DNA from: Zunongwangia profunda SM-A87
GTDB lineage: Bacteria; Bacteroidota; Bacteroidia; Flavobacteriales; Flavobacteriaceae
Reading direction: 5' to 3'
Length of the DNA: 64,000 bases
NCBI RefSeq assembly: GCF_000023465.1
Contig: NC_014041.1
Location: 698,501-762,500, forward strand
Shown: in pieces, positions 1 to 7,973 of the stretch
Layout of the letters: each line of letters begins with the position of its first letter
Numbering within the stretch: the first letter of the stretch is position 1
Translations under genes and position numbers: made by a program
Notes under the pieces: generated by a model
The model's database searches: none
What the model was told of the DNA's origin: nothing
Seen by the model: the letters and a program-made list of their open reading frames with translations, nothing else

Positions 1-496
1 CTGGACTGATGTTTGTTATTTGTGCCGGAACCGTAATTTTCTGCCCAACTTCTAAATTGGATTTTAAAGGAATGCCCACTAAAATTTTGCCAGAAGTAGG
101 CATTGATTTTGTCGAATCTTGCGAAAGGGTAACTCGATGTACTTCGGCAATAAAACGTTTTTGAAAATTAGGTTTTAGTACTTCCGTTAGTTTCAGTTGT
201 AAAAAATCTTCATTAGACTGAACCAGATTTGAAAAATATTGAGAGCGATTTTCAGGTGATTTAAGCTCGTAGGAAATGCTTCCTAACAAAAATAGAATGA
301 GATAACAGGAAATACCAAAATAAGCTTGTTGATAGAGCTGAATATGGGCTCTAAAGAAGAAGAATATGAAAATGGGAAAGATGATTCCGCTAGAAATAAA
401 GATAAGCACTAACGGAATTTCAAAAAAATGCACCGCTAAGATTCCGCATAAAAATGCAATAGAAAATTTAAGAATTTTAGTATTTATAAACCCCAT
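1..496 (-). CDS. comEC: ComEC/Rec2 competence protein, N-terminal part
   Basis: This is the first 165 codons of a minus-strand gene whose rest lies beyond the left window edge. It starts MGFINTKILKFSIAFLCG and shows two or three closely spaced hydrophobic segments (roughly residues 8-50 and 58-75). A soluble stretch with alternating beta-like character follows, ending in KILVGIPLKSNLEVGQKITV. This layout matches the N-terminal DUF4131 region of ComEC, the inner-membrane channel that carries transforming DNA into the cytoplasm. The catalytic-type competence domain and metallo-beta-lactamase domain would lie outside the window. The reading frame is open throughout. It is the last gene of a minus-strand run that begins with surE; a 276-nt gap separates it from the preceding gene, so it may have its own promoter. 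Family assignment rests on recall of the family and on position. Confidence 0.75.
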   Translation of the reverse strand, partial: MGFINTKILKFSIAFLCGILAVHFFEIPLVLIFISSGIIFPIFIFFFFRAHIQLYQQAYFGISCYLILFLLGSISYELKSPENRSQYFSNLVQSNEDFLQLKLTEVLKPNFQKRFIAEVHRVTLSQDSTKSMPTSGKILVGIPLKSNLEVGQKITVPAQITNISP

Positions 497-772
497 ATTC
501 TTGTTGCCAGTTATAAAGTAGGGTCAGTTTAAAATTAATAATTTTCACTCAATATTTCAGGGCTCAAATGGCATTAAGAACTTTACGATTTTCTAACTAA
601 AGACTAATAAATTTTAAAAGGAGTAATGATCGTTGGATAATACTACTGAAATCGTAGGCTTTCATTTTCCGATTTCAATACTATATGAATTTTATGGACA
701 ATCAATTTGAAGGATGCCATCTATCGTCTATTGAAGAATGATTTTTTATGGCTTCTATATTCCGGAACTGTA

Positions 773-1353
773 TTAGATTATCCTCCTTGCCATCACGAAG
801 GTGTTGTTCCAGTAATTTTCAGAAAGTTTGCTAATTATTACGCCCTGTGAGGTGGTAGAGTGTATAAAAAGAATATCACCCTGCGAAATATCGACCACGA
901 GCCCAACGTGATTAATTACTTTTCGGTTTTTATCAGTTTCAAAAAACAAAAGGTCACCAACCGTGACGTCTTTTAAATAAAGGCGTTCGCCCTGTAAAGA
1001 CATCGCACGGGACGTCCTGGGTAAGGCAATATCGTTCTCCTGAAATGAAATATACATTAGGCCAGAACAGTCCATGCCACGTTTTGTAGTGCCGCCGTAT
1101 TTGTATTTAGTGCCCTCAAAACTTATCGCATAATTTACAATATCGTAAACACGATCATCTTTAGGTTTTATGATCTCCTTATTTTTGGTGATTTTAGGAT
1201 CATAATGTTTTGTTTTTTGGTAGTTTTTTCGGTTTTGGTGGTAATTATCTTAGGTTTAGAAGCGCCGCAAGAACTTAAAAATATAGCGGTTAAAATCATT
1301 ATGCCCAGTCTTAGGCTCTGCTTCATTATCATACTTCTTTCTATATTCTTCAT
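773..1353 (-). pseudogene. NlpC/P60 (C40) peptidase lipoprotein, split by a 1-nt frameshift
   Basis: Two minus-strand reading frames together make one cell-wall peptidase. The upstream frame (1353-1168) encodes a lipoprotein signal ending in the lipobox LSSCGA and then a Lys/Thr-rich linker. The downstream frame runs through YKYGGTTKRGMDCSGLMY to the stop at 773. It carries the NlpC/P60 catalytic Cys (DCSG), His (NHVGLVV) and a second His (FIHSTT). The frames cross in an A-rich tract near 1205-1225; one extra A in the run just before CATTATGAT would join them as TTKKQKHYDPKITK. Without it the peptidase domain has no signal peptide, and the first ATG (1075) falls just before the catalytic Cys and omits the conserved YGG segment. 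The gene lies 36 nt after lpxB. The shift could be a true mutation or a homopolymer sequencing error. The intact family cleaves peptide bonds in peptidoglycan stem peptides. Confidence 0.8.
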
Positions 1354-1389
1354 CTCGCTTAAGATCGATATTGTACTATTTTTGGGTAT

Positions 1390-2502
1390 TTATTTTATAG
1401 AATTATAAATAAGTTTAGCCGTTTCCAAACTGGCGCCGGTTCCTCCCAGCTTTTGTTCTAACTCATAATAATCTTTAAAAATTCGCTCTCTATTTTTCGG
1501 TTCCAGGATCTTATTTAATTCGATTTTAAGGGAATCTGAATTAAATTCTCCCTGAATCAATTCTTTTACCACTTCACGATCCATGATTAGGTTGACCAGC
1601 GAGATATAGTCTAAATTAATAATTCTTTTTGCAATATGGTATGAAATATAGCTGCCTTTGTAGCAAACAACCTCTGGAACCTTAAAAAGAGCTGTTTCTA
1701 AAGTTGCAGTGCCAGAGGTGACCAGAGCGGCATGCGCACAACTTAAAATATCGTAAGTTTTATTCATTACCAGGTTAATATTGTTTTTTTTAAGGTAAGG
1801 TGAATAAAACTCCTTTTCCTGGCTTGGTGCCCCGGCGATAACAAACTGATAATCCTTATAGTCCTGTGTGATGCTTAGCATTACTTCCAGCATTTTAGAG
1901 ATTTCTTGTTTACGGCTGCCGGGCAATAAAGCAATTATTGGTCGTTCGTCCAGGTTGTTTTCAGCTTTAAATTTTGCTATATCCGTATTTTTGCGGTTAG
2001 AAATAGCATCAATCAAAGGGTGGCCAACAAAATTTACCGGATAATGATGCTTGTTTTCATAAAAATCCTTTTCGAAGGGGAGGATCACATACATATGATC
2101 GATATCGCGTTTTATGGCTTTAATCCTGTTTTCTTTCCATGCCCAGATCTGTGGTGAAATATAAAAGTGGGTGTCGTAGCCTTCTGCTTTTGCCCATTTG
2201 GCGATACGTAAATTAAAACCTGGATAGTCTATAAAGATTAATGCATCTGGTTTGTAAGCAGTGATATCTTTTTTACAAAATGAAATATTCCCTAAGATGG
2301 TTCGCAGATTCATAAGCACTTCAGCAAACCCCATAAAAGCAAGTTCCCGGTAATTTTTCACCATAGTTCCACCCTGCGCCTGCATAAGATCACCGCCCCA
2401 AAACCGAAATTCGGCAGTTGGATCTATTTTCTTTAGAGACCTCATAAGATTGGAAGCATGTAGATCGCCCGAGGCTTCTCCTGCAATGATATAATATTTC
2501 AC
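1390..2502 (-). CDS. lpxB: Lipid-A-disaccharide synthase
   Basis: LpxB joins UDP-2,3-diacylglucosamine to lipid X to form the lipid A disaccharide at the cytoplasmic face of the inner membrane. The 370-residue length is normal for the family. The N-terminus has the family signature GEASGDLHA (residues 8-16), and the C-terminal half has the glycosyltransferase segments LLPGSRKQEI and ALVTSGTATLETAL. It lies downstream of surE and a small membrane-protein gene on the same strand and 36 nt upstream of the broken NlpC/P60 gene, an arrangement I recall from other flavobacteria. A 169-nt gap separates it from the gene upstream, so it may have its own promoter. The identification is confident. Confidence 0.96.
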   Translation of the reverse strand: MKYYIIAGEASGDLHASNLMRSLKKIDPTAEFRFWGGDLMQAQGGTMVKNYRELAFMGFAEVLMNLRTILGNISFCKKDITAYKPDALIFIDYPGFNLRIAKWAKAEGYDTHFYISPQIWAWKENRIKAIKRDIDHMYVILPFEKDFYENKHHYPVNFVGHPLIDAISNRKNTDIAKFKAENNLDERPIIALLPGSRKQEISKMLEVMLSITQDYKDYQFVIAGAPSQEKEFYSPYLKKNNINLVMNKTYDILSCAHAALVTSGTATLETALFKVPEVVCYKGSYISYHIAKRIINLDYISLVNLIMDREVVKELIQGEFNSDSLKIELNKILEPKNRERIFKDYYELEQKLGGTGASLETAKLIYNSIK

Positions 2503-2671
2503 ACGGATATTTTTAGGTTAAACATAGTATTTTAAAATTTCAAAACCTTAAAAAGAAACTGCCTGTTTTTAGAACTTCGAGTATATCCTTTACTTATCGA
2601 TATAAACATCTAGTTTGCTGCTTTAACGTTCTTAGTAAGACATGGATGCAATATGTTTTAATTTTGAATAA

Positions 2672-2959
2672 CTAAAAGTTTCGAATTTTTACCACAGCAA
2701 TGGCAATCGCAACCACCAGGCATGCCAGCAAAATTCCGCGAGCATGATAAATTTGTTTCTTTCGCATAAAAACGAAAAAGGGTAAAAAATTGAGTATAGC
2801 GCCAATGGCTATTAATTTTCCGAAGTAATCGTTGTGGATAGAATCACGAAGGCTTACTTCAAAACTATAGTCAGAGAAAAATATAGTAAACAAAAAAACT
2901 CCGCCTATAGTGGTAGAAATACCAATTAAAAAACCTATAGCAATATTGCTTTTACTCAT
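2672..2959 (-). CDS. Small three-helix membrane protein, unknown function
   Basis: This is a 95-residue protein with three predicted membrane segments: about residues 5-27 (IAIGFLIGISTTIGGVFLFT), 48-64 (KLIAIGAILNFLPFFVF) and 72-90 (ARGILLACLVVAIAIAVV). A charged loop, MRKKQIYHARG, lies between the second and third. I recognise no named domain. Its ATG overlaps the end of surE by 8 nt, so translation is probably coupled. It is followed by lpxB. The hydrophobic pattern and tight coupling make it a real gene, but the function cannot be inferred beyond a membrane role linked to its neighbours. Confidence 0.8.
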   Translation of the reverse strand: MSKSNIAIGFLIGISTTIGGVFLFTIFFSDYSFEVSLRDSIHNDYFGKLIAIGAILNFLPFFVFMRKKQIYHARGILLACLVVAIAIAVVKIRNF

Positions 2960-3734
2960 CCAGTTTCCAATCGTTTAATTGGTTGATAAAATGGTGGGCT
3001 GTAAGATCAAACTGTACAGGAACTAAAGAAACATATCCGTTTTGCAGGGCCCATTCATCGGTATCCTGGCCTTCATCGTTATTTACAAACTTTCCGCTTA
3101 GCCAGTAATAATCGCGGCCTTGAGGATTGGTTCTTTTATCAAATTCTTCCTCCCAATGCGCATTGGCCTGGCGACAAACTTTAATGCCTTTAATTTTCTC
3201 TGCAGGTAATTTGGGGAAATTCACGTTTAACACAACCCCTTTGGGGAGTCCGTTTTTAAGAACGTTTTTAGTAATGGCTTTTACATATTTTTTACAAGGT
3301 TCAAAATCGGCATTAAGGGAATAATCCAGTAGCGAGAACCCAATAGCAGGAATTCCTTCTACGCCAGCCTCTACAGCAGCACTCATGGTTCCGGAATAAA
3401 TAACATTTATCGAAGAATTAGAGCCGTGGTTAATCCCACTTACACAAAGATCTGGCTTACGATGTAGGATTTCCTGCGTAGCAATTTTCACACAATCGGC
3501 AGGTGTGCCAGAGCAACTATATTCTTTATGATTATAATTTTCCTTTAGTGTAACCGAATCACAAAATAGGGTATCACTAATAGTTATGGCGTGTCCCATA
3601 CCACTTTGCGGGCTATCGGGAGCCACAACTACTACATCGCCAATCTCTTTCATTACCTGTAAAAGGCTCCTGATTCCGGGAGCTGTAATCCCATCATCAT
3701 TAGTGACCAGAATTAGCGGTTTTTCTTTACTCAT
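2952..3734 (-). CDS. surE: 5'/3'-nucleotidase SurE
   Basis: SurE is a metal-dependent cytoplasmic phosphatase that removes phosphate from nucleoside monophosphates and is linked to stationary-phase survival. The 260-residue protein opens with the family's metal-binding signature TNDDGITAPGI (residues 11-21). It also has the conserved SGINHGSNSS and YSGTMSAAVEA segments (around residues 98-122) that contribute to the active site. The ATG at 3734 is the only start that keeps the conserved N-terminus. It is the first gene of the minus-strand run and is divergent from prc, with about 150 nt between the two starts. The next gene overlaps its 3' end. Confidence 0.96.
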   Translation of the reverse strand: MSKEKPLILVTNDDGITAPGIRSLLQVMKEIGDVVVVAPDSPQSGMGHAITISDTLFCDSVTLKENYNHKEYSCSGTPADCVKIATQEILHRKPDLCVSGINHGSNSSINVIYSGTMSAAVEAGVEGIPAIGFSLLDYSLNADFEPCKKYVKAITKNVLKNGLPKGVVLNVNFPKLPAEKIKGIKVCRQANAHWEEEFDKRTNPQGRDYYWLSGKFVNNDEGQDTDEWALQNGYVSLVPVQFDLTAHHFINQLNDWKLDE

Positions 3735-3880
3735 AGCTTAAATTTTATAGTTGCTAAATTAGTAATTTCCTACGGAAAGACTATTTTAGTAGTTTAACAA
3801 ATTATTAGACGCTGTTCTTATGAATGGCACAGTTTTTAATGTATTTTGTACAGAATTTAATGACGAAATCTATGCGATAT

Positions 3881-6022
3881 ATGAAAAGGAATTTAAAAAT
3901 CCTGATTTTAGCTGTTTTGATGGCAGCTACTTCATGCAGCTTCACCACAAAAAAGTTTGATGACCCTAACAAAGACAAGCTTTTAATCGACCTTATTACT
4001 TATGTTCTTAGCCAGGGACATTATGATGCTAAAGAGATAAATGATGATTTTTCTGAAAAAGTTTACAAGCATTATATAGCGAGTTTAGATCCTTCCAAGC
4101 GCTTTTTTTATAAAGAAGATATTGAGGAATTTGAAAAATATAAGCTGCTAATTGATGACGAAATCAACAATAAGGAACTTAATTTTTTCGATTTAACCTA
4201 TTCTAAGTTAGAAAAGCGTAACGAAGAGGCAAAACGCTTGTATACTGAAATCCTGGCTGAACCTTTTGATTTTTCTAAAGAAGAAGATTTTGTAGCTGAT
4301 GGGGATGACCTGGATTATGTAACTTCTAAATCCGAATTGAAGGAACGTTGGAGAAAGCAACTTAAATTTTCTACCCTTATTAACTATTATGATCTTAAGG
4401 AAGACGAGAAAAATAAAAAAGAAAACGATCCTGATTACACTATGAAATCTGATGAGGAGCTGGAGAAAAAAGCTCGCGAAACTACCAGGAATAGTTTATC
4501 TGAATATTTTGATTTAACCGATGATCTGGAAAGAAAGGATTATTTCTCTGTTTTTATCAATGCAGTAGTAGAGGAGTTTGATCCTCATACTTATTATTTT
4601 GCACCACGTGATAAAGATCGCTTTGATATCCAAATGTCTGGTAAAATAGAAGGGATAGGCGCAAGATTGCAAAAAAAGAATGATGATATTACCATTATGG
4701 ATGTAATATCTGGCGGGCCTGCCTGGAAAAGCGAAGAGTTGGATGCAGGCGATGTAATTCTTAAAGTGAAGCAAGAAAATGAAAATGAGCCTGTAAATAT
4801 CTCAGGTATGCGTCTGGATGATGCGGTAGATTTAATTAAAGGACCAAAAGGATCTAAAGTTACCTTAACCGTTCGTAAAAAGTTGCTTGGTAATATAGAG
4901 CAGGTTACTCTAACCAGAGATCTTGTTGAGTTGGAAGAGACCTATGCAAAGACGGCTATGGTAGATAAAGATGGAAAACATTACGGGATAATTAACCTTC
5001 CAAAATTCTATTTTGATATGGAGGATTATAATAGTCGTAATGCAGCTTCAGATATGCGTAAGGATATTATAGAACTCAAGGAGCAAGGCATGGATGGGCT
5101 TGTTGTAGATCTTAGAAATAATGGTGGTGGTTCTTTAAAAACTGTAGTGGATATCGCAGGACTGTTTATTGAAAAAGGACCTATTGTACAGGTGAAATCT
5201 AACGGAGAACGTAAAGAAGTGCTAAATGATGAAGATTCTGAGATTGTTTGGGATGGTCCTCTTGTAATTCTGGTAAATGAACTTTCAGCTTCTGCATCAG
5301 AGATTTTGGCAGCAGCTATGCAAGATTATAAAAGAGCCGTTATTATTGGAAGCAAGCAAACCTATGGAAAAGGAACCGTACAAAATGTGGTAGACCTTAA
5401 TCGTTGGTTAAGAAATAATGATTATGGTGATATGGGAGCATTAAAAATTACGACCCAGAAATTTTATAGAGTAAACGGGGGCTCTACCCAGTTAGAAGGA
5501 GTGAAGAGTGATGTGGTTGTTCCAGATCGCTACAGTTACGTAGATATAGGAGAGAAAGATCAGGAAAATCCATTGCCATGGGATAAAATAGATCCGGCAG
5601 ACTATAACATTTGGGATGGTTATGTGGGTTATGAAGAAGCTATTGAGAAAAGTAAGCAACGTATGGCAAAAAGTGAGCAAATTAAGCTTATCGAGCAAAA
5701 TGCACAGTGGATTAAAGAACAAAGTGAGGATGATACCTATTCTTTAAATTTTGATCGTTATGCCGCAGATGCTGAAAAAAATAGAGAAGTGGCGAAGCAG
5801 TATGATGCTCTAAAAGATTATAAAACCAATCTTTCTTTTACTTCTTTACCTTACGAAAAACAGCTATTTAAAGCAGATTCTACCTTACAGGAAAAAAGAG
5901 AAAGATGGCACAAGGATTTAAGTCGTGATGTTTATGTTGAAGAGGCTATTAATGTGCTTTCTGATATTAAAAGAAATAACATAAAACATAAAGTAGCAGA
6001 TTCAGATAAGTTAAAAGACTAA
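3881..6022 (+). CDS. prc: Carboxy-terminal (tail-specific) processing protease, S41A
   Basis: This is a periplasmic Prc/Tsp-type protease of 713 residues that degrades or trims proteins at their C-termini. I chose the ATG at 3881 because it gives a clean lipoprotein signal, MKRNLKILILAVLMAATSC. In-frame ATGs further upstream (from 3824) would place 19 non-signal residues in front. Order of parts: an N-terminal helical region with the KDYFSVFINAVVEEFDPHTYYF segment, a PDZ domain at about residues 250-332, the S41 peptidase core, and a C-terminal DUF3340-like region. The catalytic Ser-Lys pair is visible as SASASEIL (Ser471) and YGKGTVQ (Lys497). It is divergent from surE and ends at a strong terminator. 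Substrates cannot be inferred here. Confidence 0.95.
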   Translation: MKRNLKILILAVLMAATSCSFTTKKFDDPNKDKLLIDLITYVLSQGHYDAKEINDDFSEKVYKHYIASLDPSKRFFYKEDIEEFEKYKLLIDDEINNKELNFFDLTYSKLEKRNEEAKRLYTEILAEPFDFSKEEDFVADGDDLDYVTSKSELKERWRKQLKFSTLINYYDLKEDEKNKKENDPDYTMKSDEELEKKARETTRNSLSEYFDLTDDLERKDYFSVFINAVVEEFDPHTYYFAPRDKDRFDIQMSGKIEGIGARLQKKNDDITIMDVISGGPAWKSEELDAGDVILKVKQENENEPVNISGMRLDDAVDLIKGPKGSKVTLTVRKKLLGNIEQVTLTRDLVELEETYAKTAMVDKDGKHYGIINLPKFYFDMEDYNSRNAASDMRKDIIELKEQGMDGLVVDLRNNGGGSLKTVVDIAGLFIEKGPIVQVKSNGERKEVLNDEDSEIVWDGPLVILVNELSASASEILAAAMQDYKRAVIIGSKQTYGKGTVQNVVDLNRWLRNNDYGDMGALKITTQKFYRVNGGSTQLEGVKSDVVVPDRYSYVDIGEKDQENPLPWDKIDPADYNIWDGYVGYEEAIEKSKQRMAKSEQIKLIEQNAQWIKEQSEDDTYSLNFDRYAADAEKNREVAKQYDALKDYKTNLSFTSLPYEKQLFKADSTLQEKRERWHKDLSRDVYVEEAINVLSDIKRNNIKHKVADSDKLKD

Positions 6023-6045
6023 TTTCTTTGCTGAACTAATAATTT

Positions 6046-6080
6046 TAAAACGCCCAAAGTTTTTAACTTTGGGCGTTTTA
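6046..6080 (+). terminator. Rho-independent terminator of prc
   Basis: A perfect 16-bp inverted repeat (6046-6061 and 6065-6080) with a TTT loop begins 23 nt after the prc stop. It has a GC core (CGCCC/GGGCG) flanked by A-runs and T-runs. Confidence 0.9.
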
Positions 6081-6098
6081 AATTGGTAAATAAATGTA

Positions 6099-6179
6099 AT
6101 GAAACGAAAAATCGTTTATCCTTTGTTAATTCTAATCGTTGCGGCCGCTCTTTTAATAGTGGATCGTTGTTCGATGTAA
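6099..6179 (+). CDS. Possible 26-residue single-span membrane peptide
   Basis: A short ORF, ATG at 6099 and TAA at 6177-6179, encodes MKRKIVYPLLILIVAAALLI followed by VDRCSM. A positively charged start, an 18-residue hydrophobic stretch and a Cys near the end resemble a small inner-membrane peptide or a very short lipoprotein. It lies just beyond the prc terminator, so it would need read-through or its own promoter. I do not recognise it. An AT-rich spacer can produce such an ORF by chance, so confidence is low. Confidence 0.3.
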   Translation: MKRKIVYPLLILIVAAALLIVDRCSM

Positions 6180-6180
6180 T

Positions 6181-6719
6181 TATTCTTTTGCTGAATGAGT
6201 AATATGTCTTACCACTTTCAGCATATCGCATTAAAATTTGCTTCTTTTCTTCTTTGTTGAAAGGGAATTTTTAGATCTCTTAAGAGATAAAATTAACATT
6301 CAACCTAAAATCCTAATTTAGATTTGTAAATAGCATATCGGTAATACTTGTTTCTTAGGTAATAACCTTAAAATGCAGTTAGTGTTTGAAGTGTTTTAAA
6401 ATAAATTTGTATTTGATAGACAGGCTAAATTCAAGGATTTTATAGATGGATTTTTGAGTAACCCAGTAATGTAGGGTTGAAATGTAAAGACTGATAATTT
6501 TCCCTGAAATAGATTTTTTAGTTAGTTTTTTCTTTGTAAATAATATATGTATACTTCTGGAAAGCTAAAAAGACTAACCTAGATTCAGTATTAACTTCTG
6601 TAGTGATTTTAGGGTTTGCACAAATAGCTATAATAGCACAAGACTACTGTACTATAGTAAATATGTTTTTAGGTTTAAATTATACTTGGGGGATTGCCCA
6701 GAGTTATGGAATTTTGATA
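6181..6719. other. Intergenic gap, no gene seen
   Basis: This is 539 nt of AT-rich sequence between prc and rodA, whose genes converge here. No plausible ORF, tRNA or strong terminator was seen. A short ORF on the minus strand that runs back through the prc terminator was judged a shadow. Confidence 0.6.
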
Positions 6720-7973
6720 TTAGAAAGAAAGCCTGTCAGAATCTAGTCTTATAAAGATGAACAATAAAATGGTAAATCCCCATAAACCAGAACCGCCATA
6801 ACTAAAAAACGGTAAGGGGATACCCACTGTTGGGAAAATTCCTATTACCATTCCGATATTTACCATAAAGTGAAGAAAGATAATTCCAACTACACTATAG
6901 CCATAAATACGGTTAAATTGTGATTTCTGCCGTTCTGCCAGAAATATAAGCCTTAGTAATAAACCTATAAATAACAATACGACTAAACCGCTCCCTACAA
7001 AGCCCCATTCTTCGCCAACGGTACTAAAAATATAATCGGTGTGTTGCTCTGGTACAAAGTGACCTTTGGTTTGTGTACCTTCTGTCCAGCCTTTACCTGT
7101 CCATCCGCCACTACCAATAGCAATTTCACTTTGGTTAGTGTTATAACCTATTCCACGGCTATCTACCTCTTTACCAAGAACGATATTAAAGCGATCCCGA
7201 TGCCGTTGTTCAAAAATATTATTGAAAATATAGTTTACCGAGAAGGATAAGCCTATACAGGTGGCTACAATAAATAGTAATAAGGGTATCCCCGGTCGCT
7301 TTTTCTTCTTTAGTAAGAAGCTTAGTGATGCCAAGGTAATTACAGCCGCTGTAACCCAAATAGGGCCTATTAACAAAGTTCCTACGAATATAAGGACTCC
7401 AGATAAGGCAAGTACCAGATAAAGAGCGGAAATGCCTTCTCTGTACAATGGAAAAAAGAATGCGGCATATACCATAGCACTCCCTGGATCTGGTTGAGGT
7501 ACGATTAGTAACGCGGGTAAAGCAATAATGATAAAAGCTTTAAACTGGTGCGAAAAAAGCTTGATATTGGTTTGAATATCGCTTACGTATTTAGCCAGTG
7601 CAAGTGCGGTAGCAATTTTAGCAAATTCTGAAGGTTGTAATCTAAAAGAACCTATGGCATACCAGGATGTAGCACCTGAAATTGTTTTACCAAAAACAAA
7701 AAGACCTGCCAGCAGGACGAGAGCGGTAATATAAATCACACTGGAAAAACGCTGATAGAATTTAACCTCGATAGCCAGGATTATAACGATCAGAAAAATA
7801 CTAAGACCAATCCATAGGGCTTGTTTTCCGTATACCTCATCAAGATCGAAGTAGCTTCCAGCAGGGCCAGAGCCCAGTGAGGCTGAATAAATATTAGCCC
7901 AACCAAAACATACCAGTAAAAAATAAATTAAAATCGTTAGCCAATCAAAGCCAGCCGTTTTTCTTGCCATCAT
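6720..7973 (-). CDS. rodA: Rod-shape-determining protein RodA (SEDS glycosyltransferase)
   Basis: RodA polymerises lipid II glycan strands for lateral wall growth and works with PBP2. The 417-residue protein is almost all membrane helices. It shows the SEDS landmarks ATSWYAIGSFRLQPSEFAKI (around residues 104-123), VPQPDPGSAMVY and the C-terminal GIPLPFFSYGGSGLWGF. Its start lies inside the end of mrdA (29-nt overlap), so the two are cotranscribed and probably translationally coupled. An ATG one codon later (7970) is equally possible. It is the last gene of the purH-mre-mrdA-rodA run. Confidence 0.95.
   Translation of the reverse strand: MMARKTAGFDWLTILIYFLLVCFGWANIYSASLGSGPAGSYFDLDEVYGKQALWIGLSIFLIVIILAIEVKFYQRFSSVIYITALVLLAGLFVFGKTISGATSWYAIGSFRLQPSEFAKIATALALAKYVSDIQTNIKLFSHQFKAFIIIALPALLIVPQPDPGSAMVYAAFFFPLYREGISALYLVLALSGVLIFVGTLLIGPIWVTAAVITLASLSFLLKKKKRPGIPLLLFIVATCIGLSFSVNYIFNNIFEQRHRDRFNIVLGKEVDSRGIGYNTNQSEIAIGSGGWTGKGWTEGTQTKGHFVPEQHTDYIFSTVGEEWGFVGSGLVVLLFIGLLLRLIFLAERQKSQFNRIYGYSVVGIIFLHFMVNIGMVIGIFPTVGIPLPFFSYGGSGLWGFTILLFIFIRLDSDRLSF

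Noticed and set aside
1205..1408. 67-codon plus-strand ORF with hydrophobic character
   Set aside because: It is the antisense of the NlpC/P60 lipoprotein signal and linker; no independent evidence.
3824..3880. Longer N-terminus for prc from the ATG at 3824
   Set aside because: It puts 19 residues in front of a clean lipoprotein signal beginning at 3881; not typical of the family.
6019..6231. 70-codon minus-strand ORF
   Set aside because: It reads back through the perfect prc terminator stem and shows no family features.
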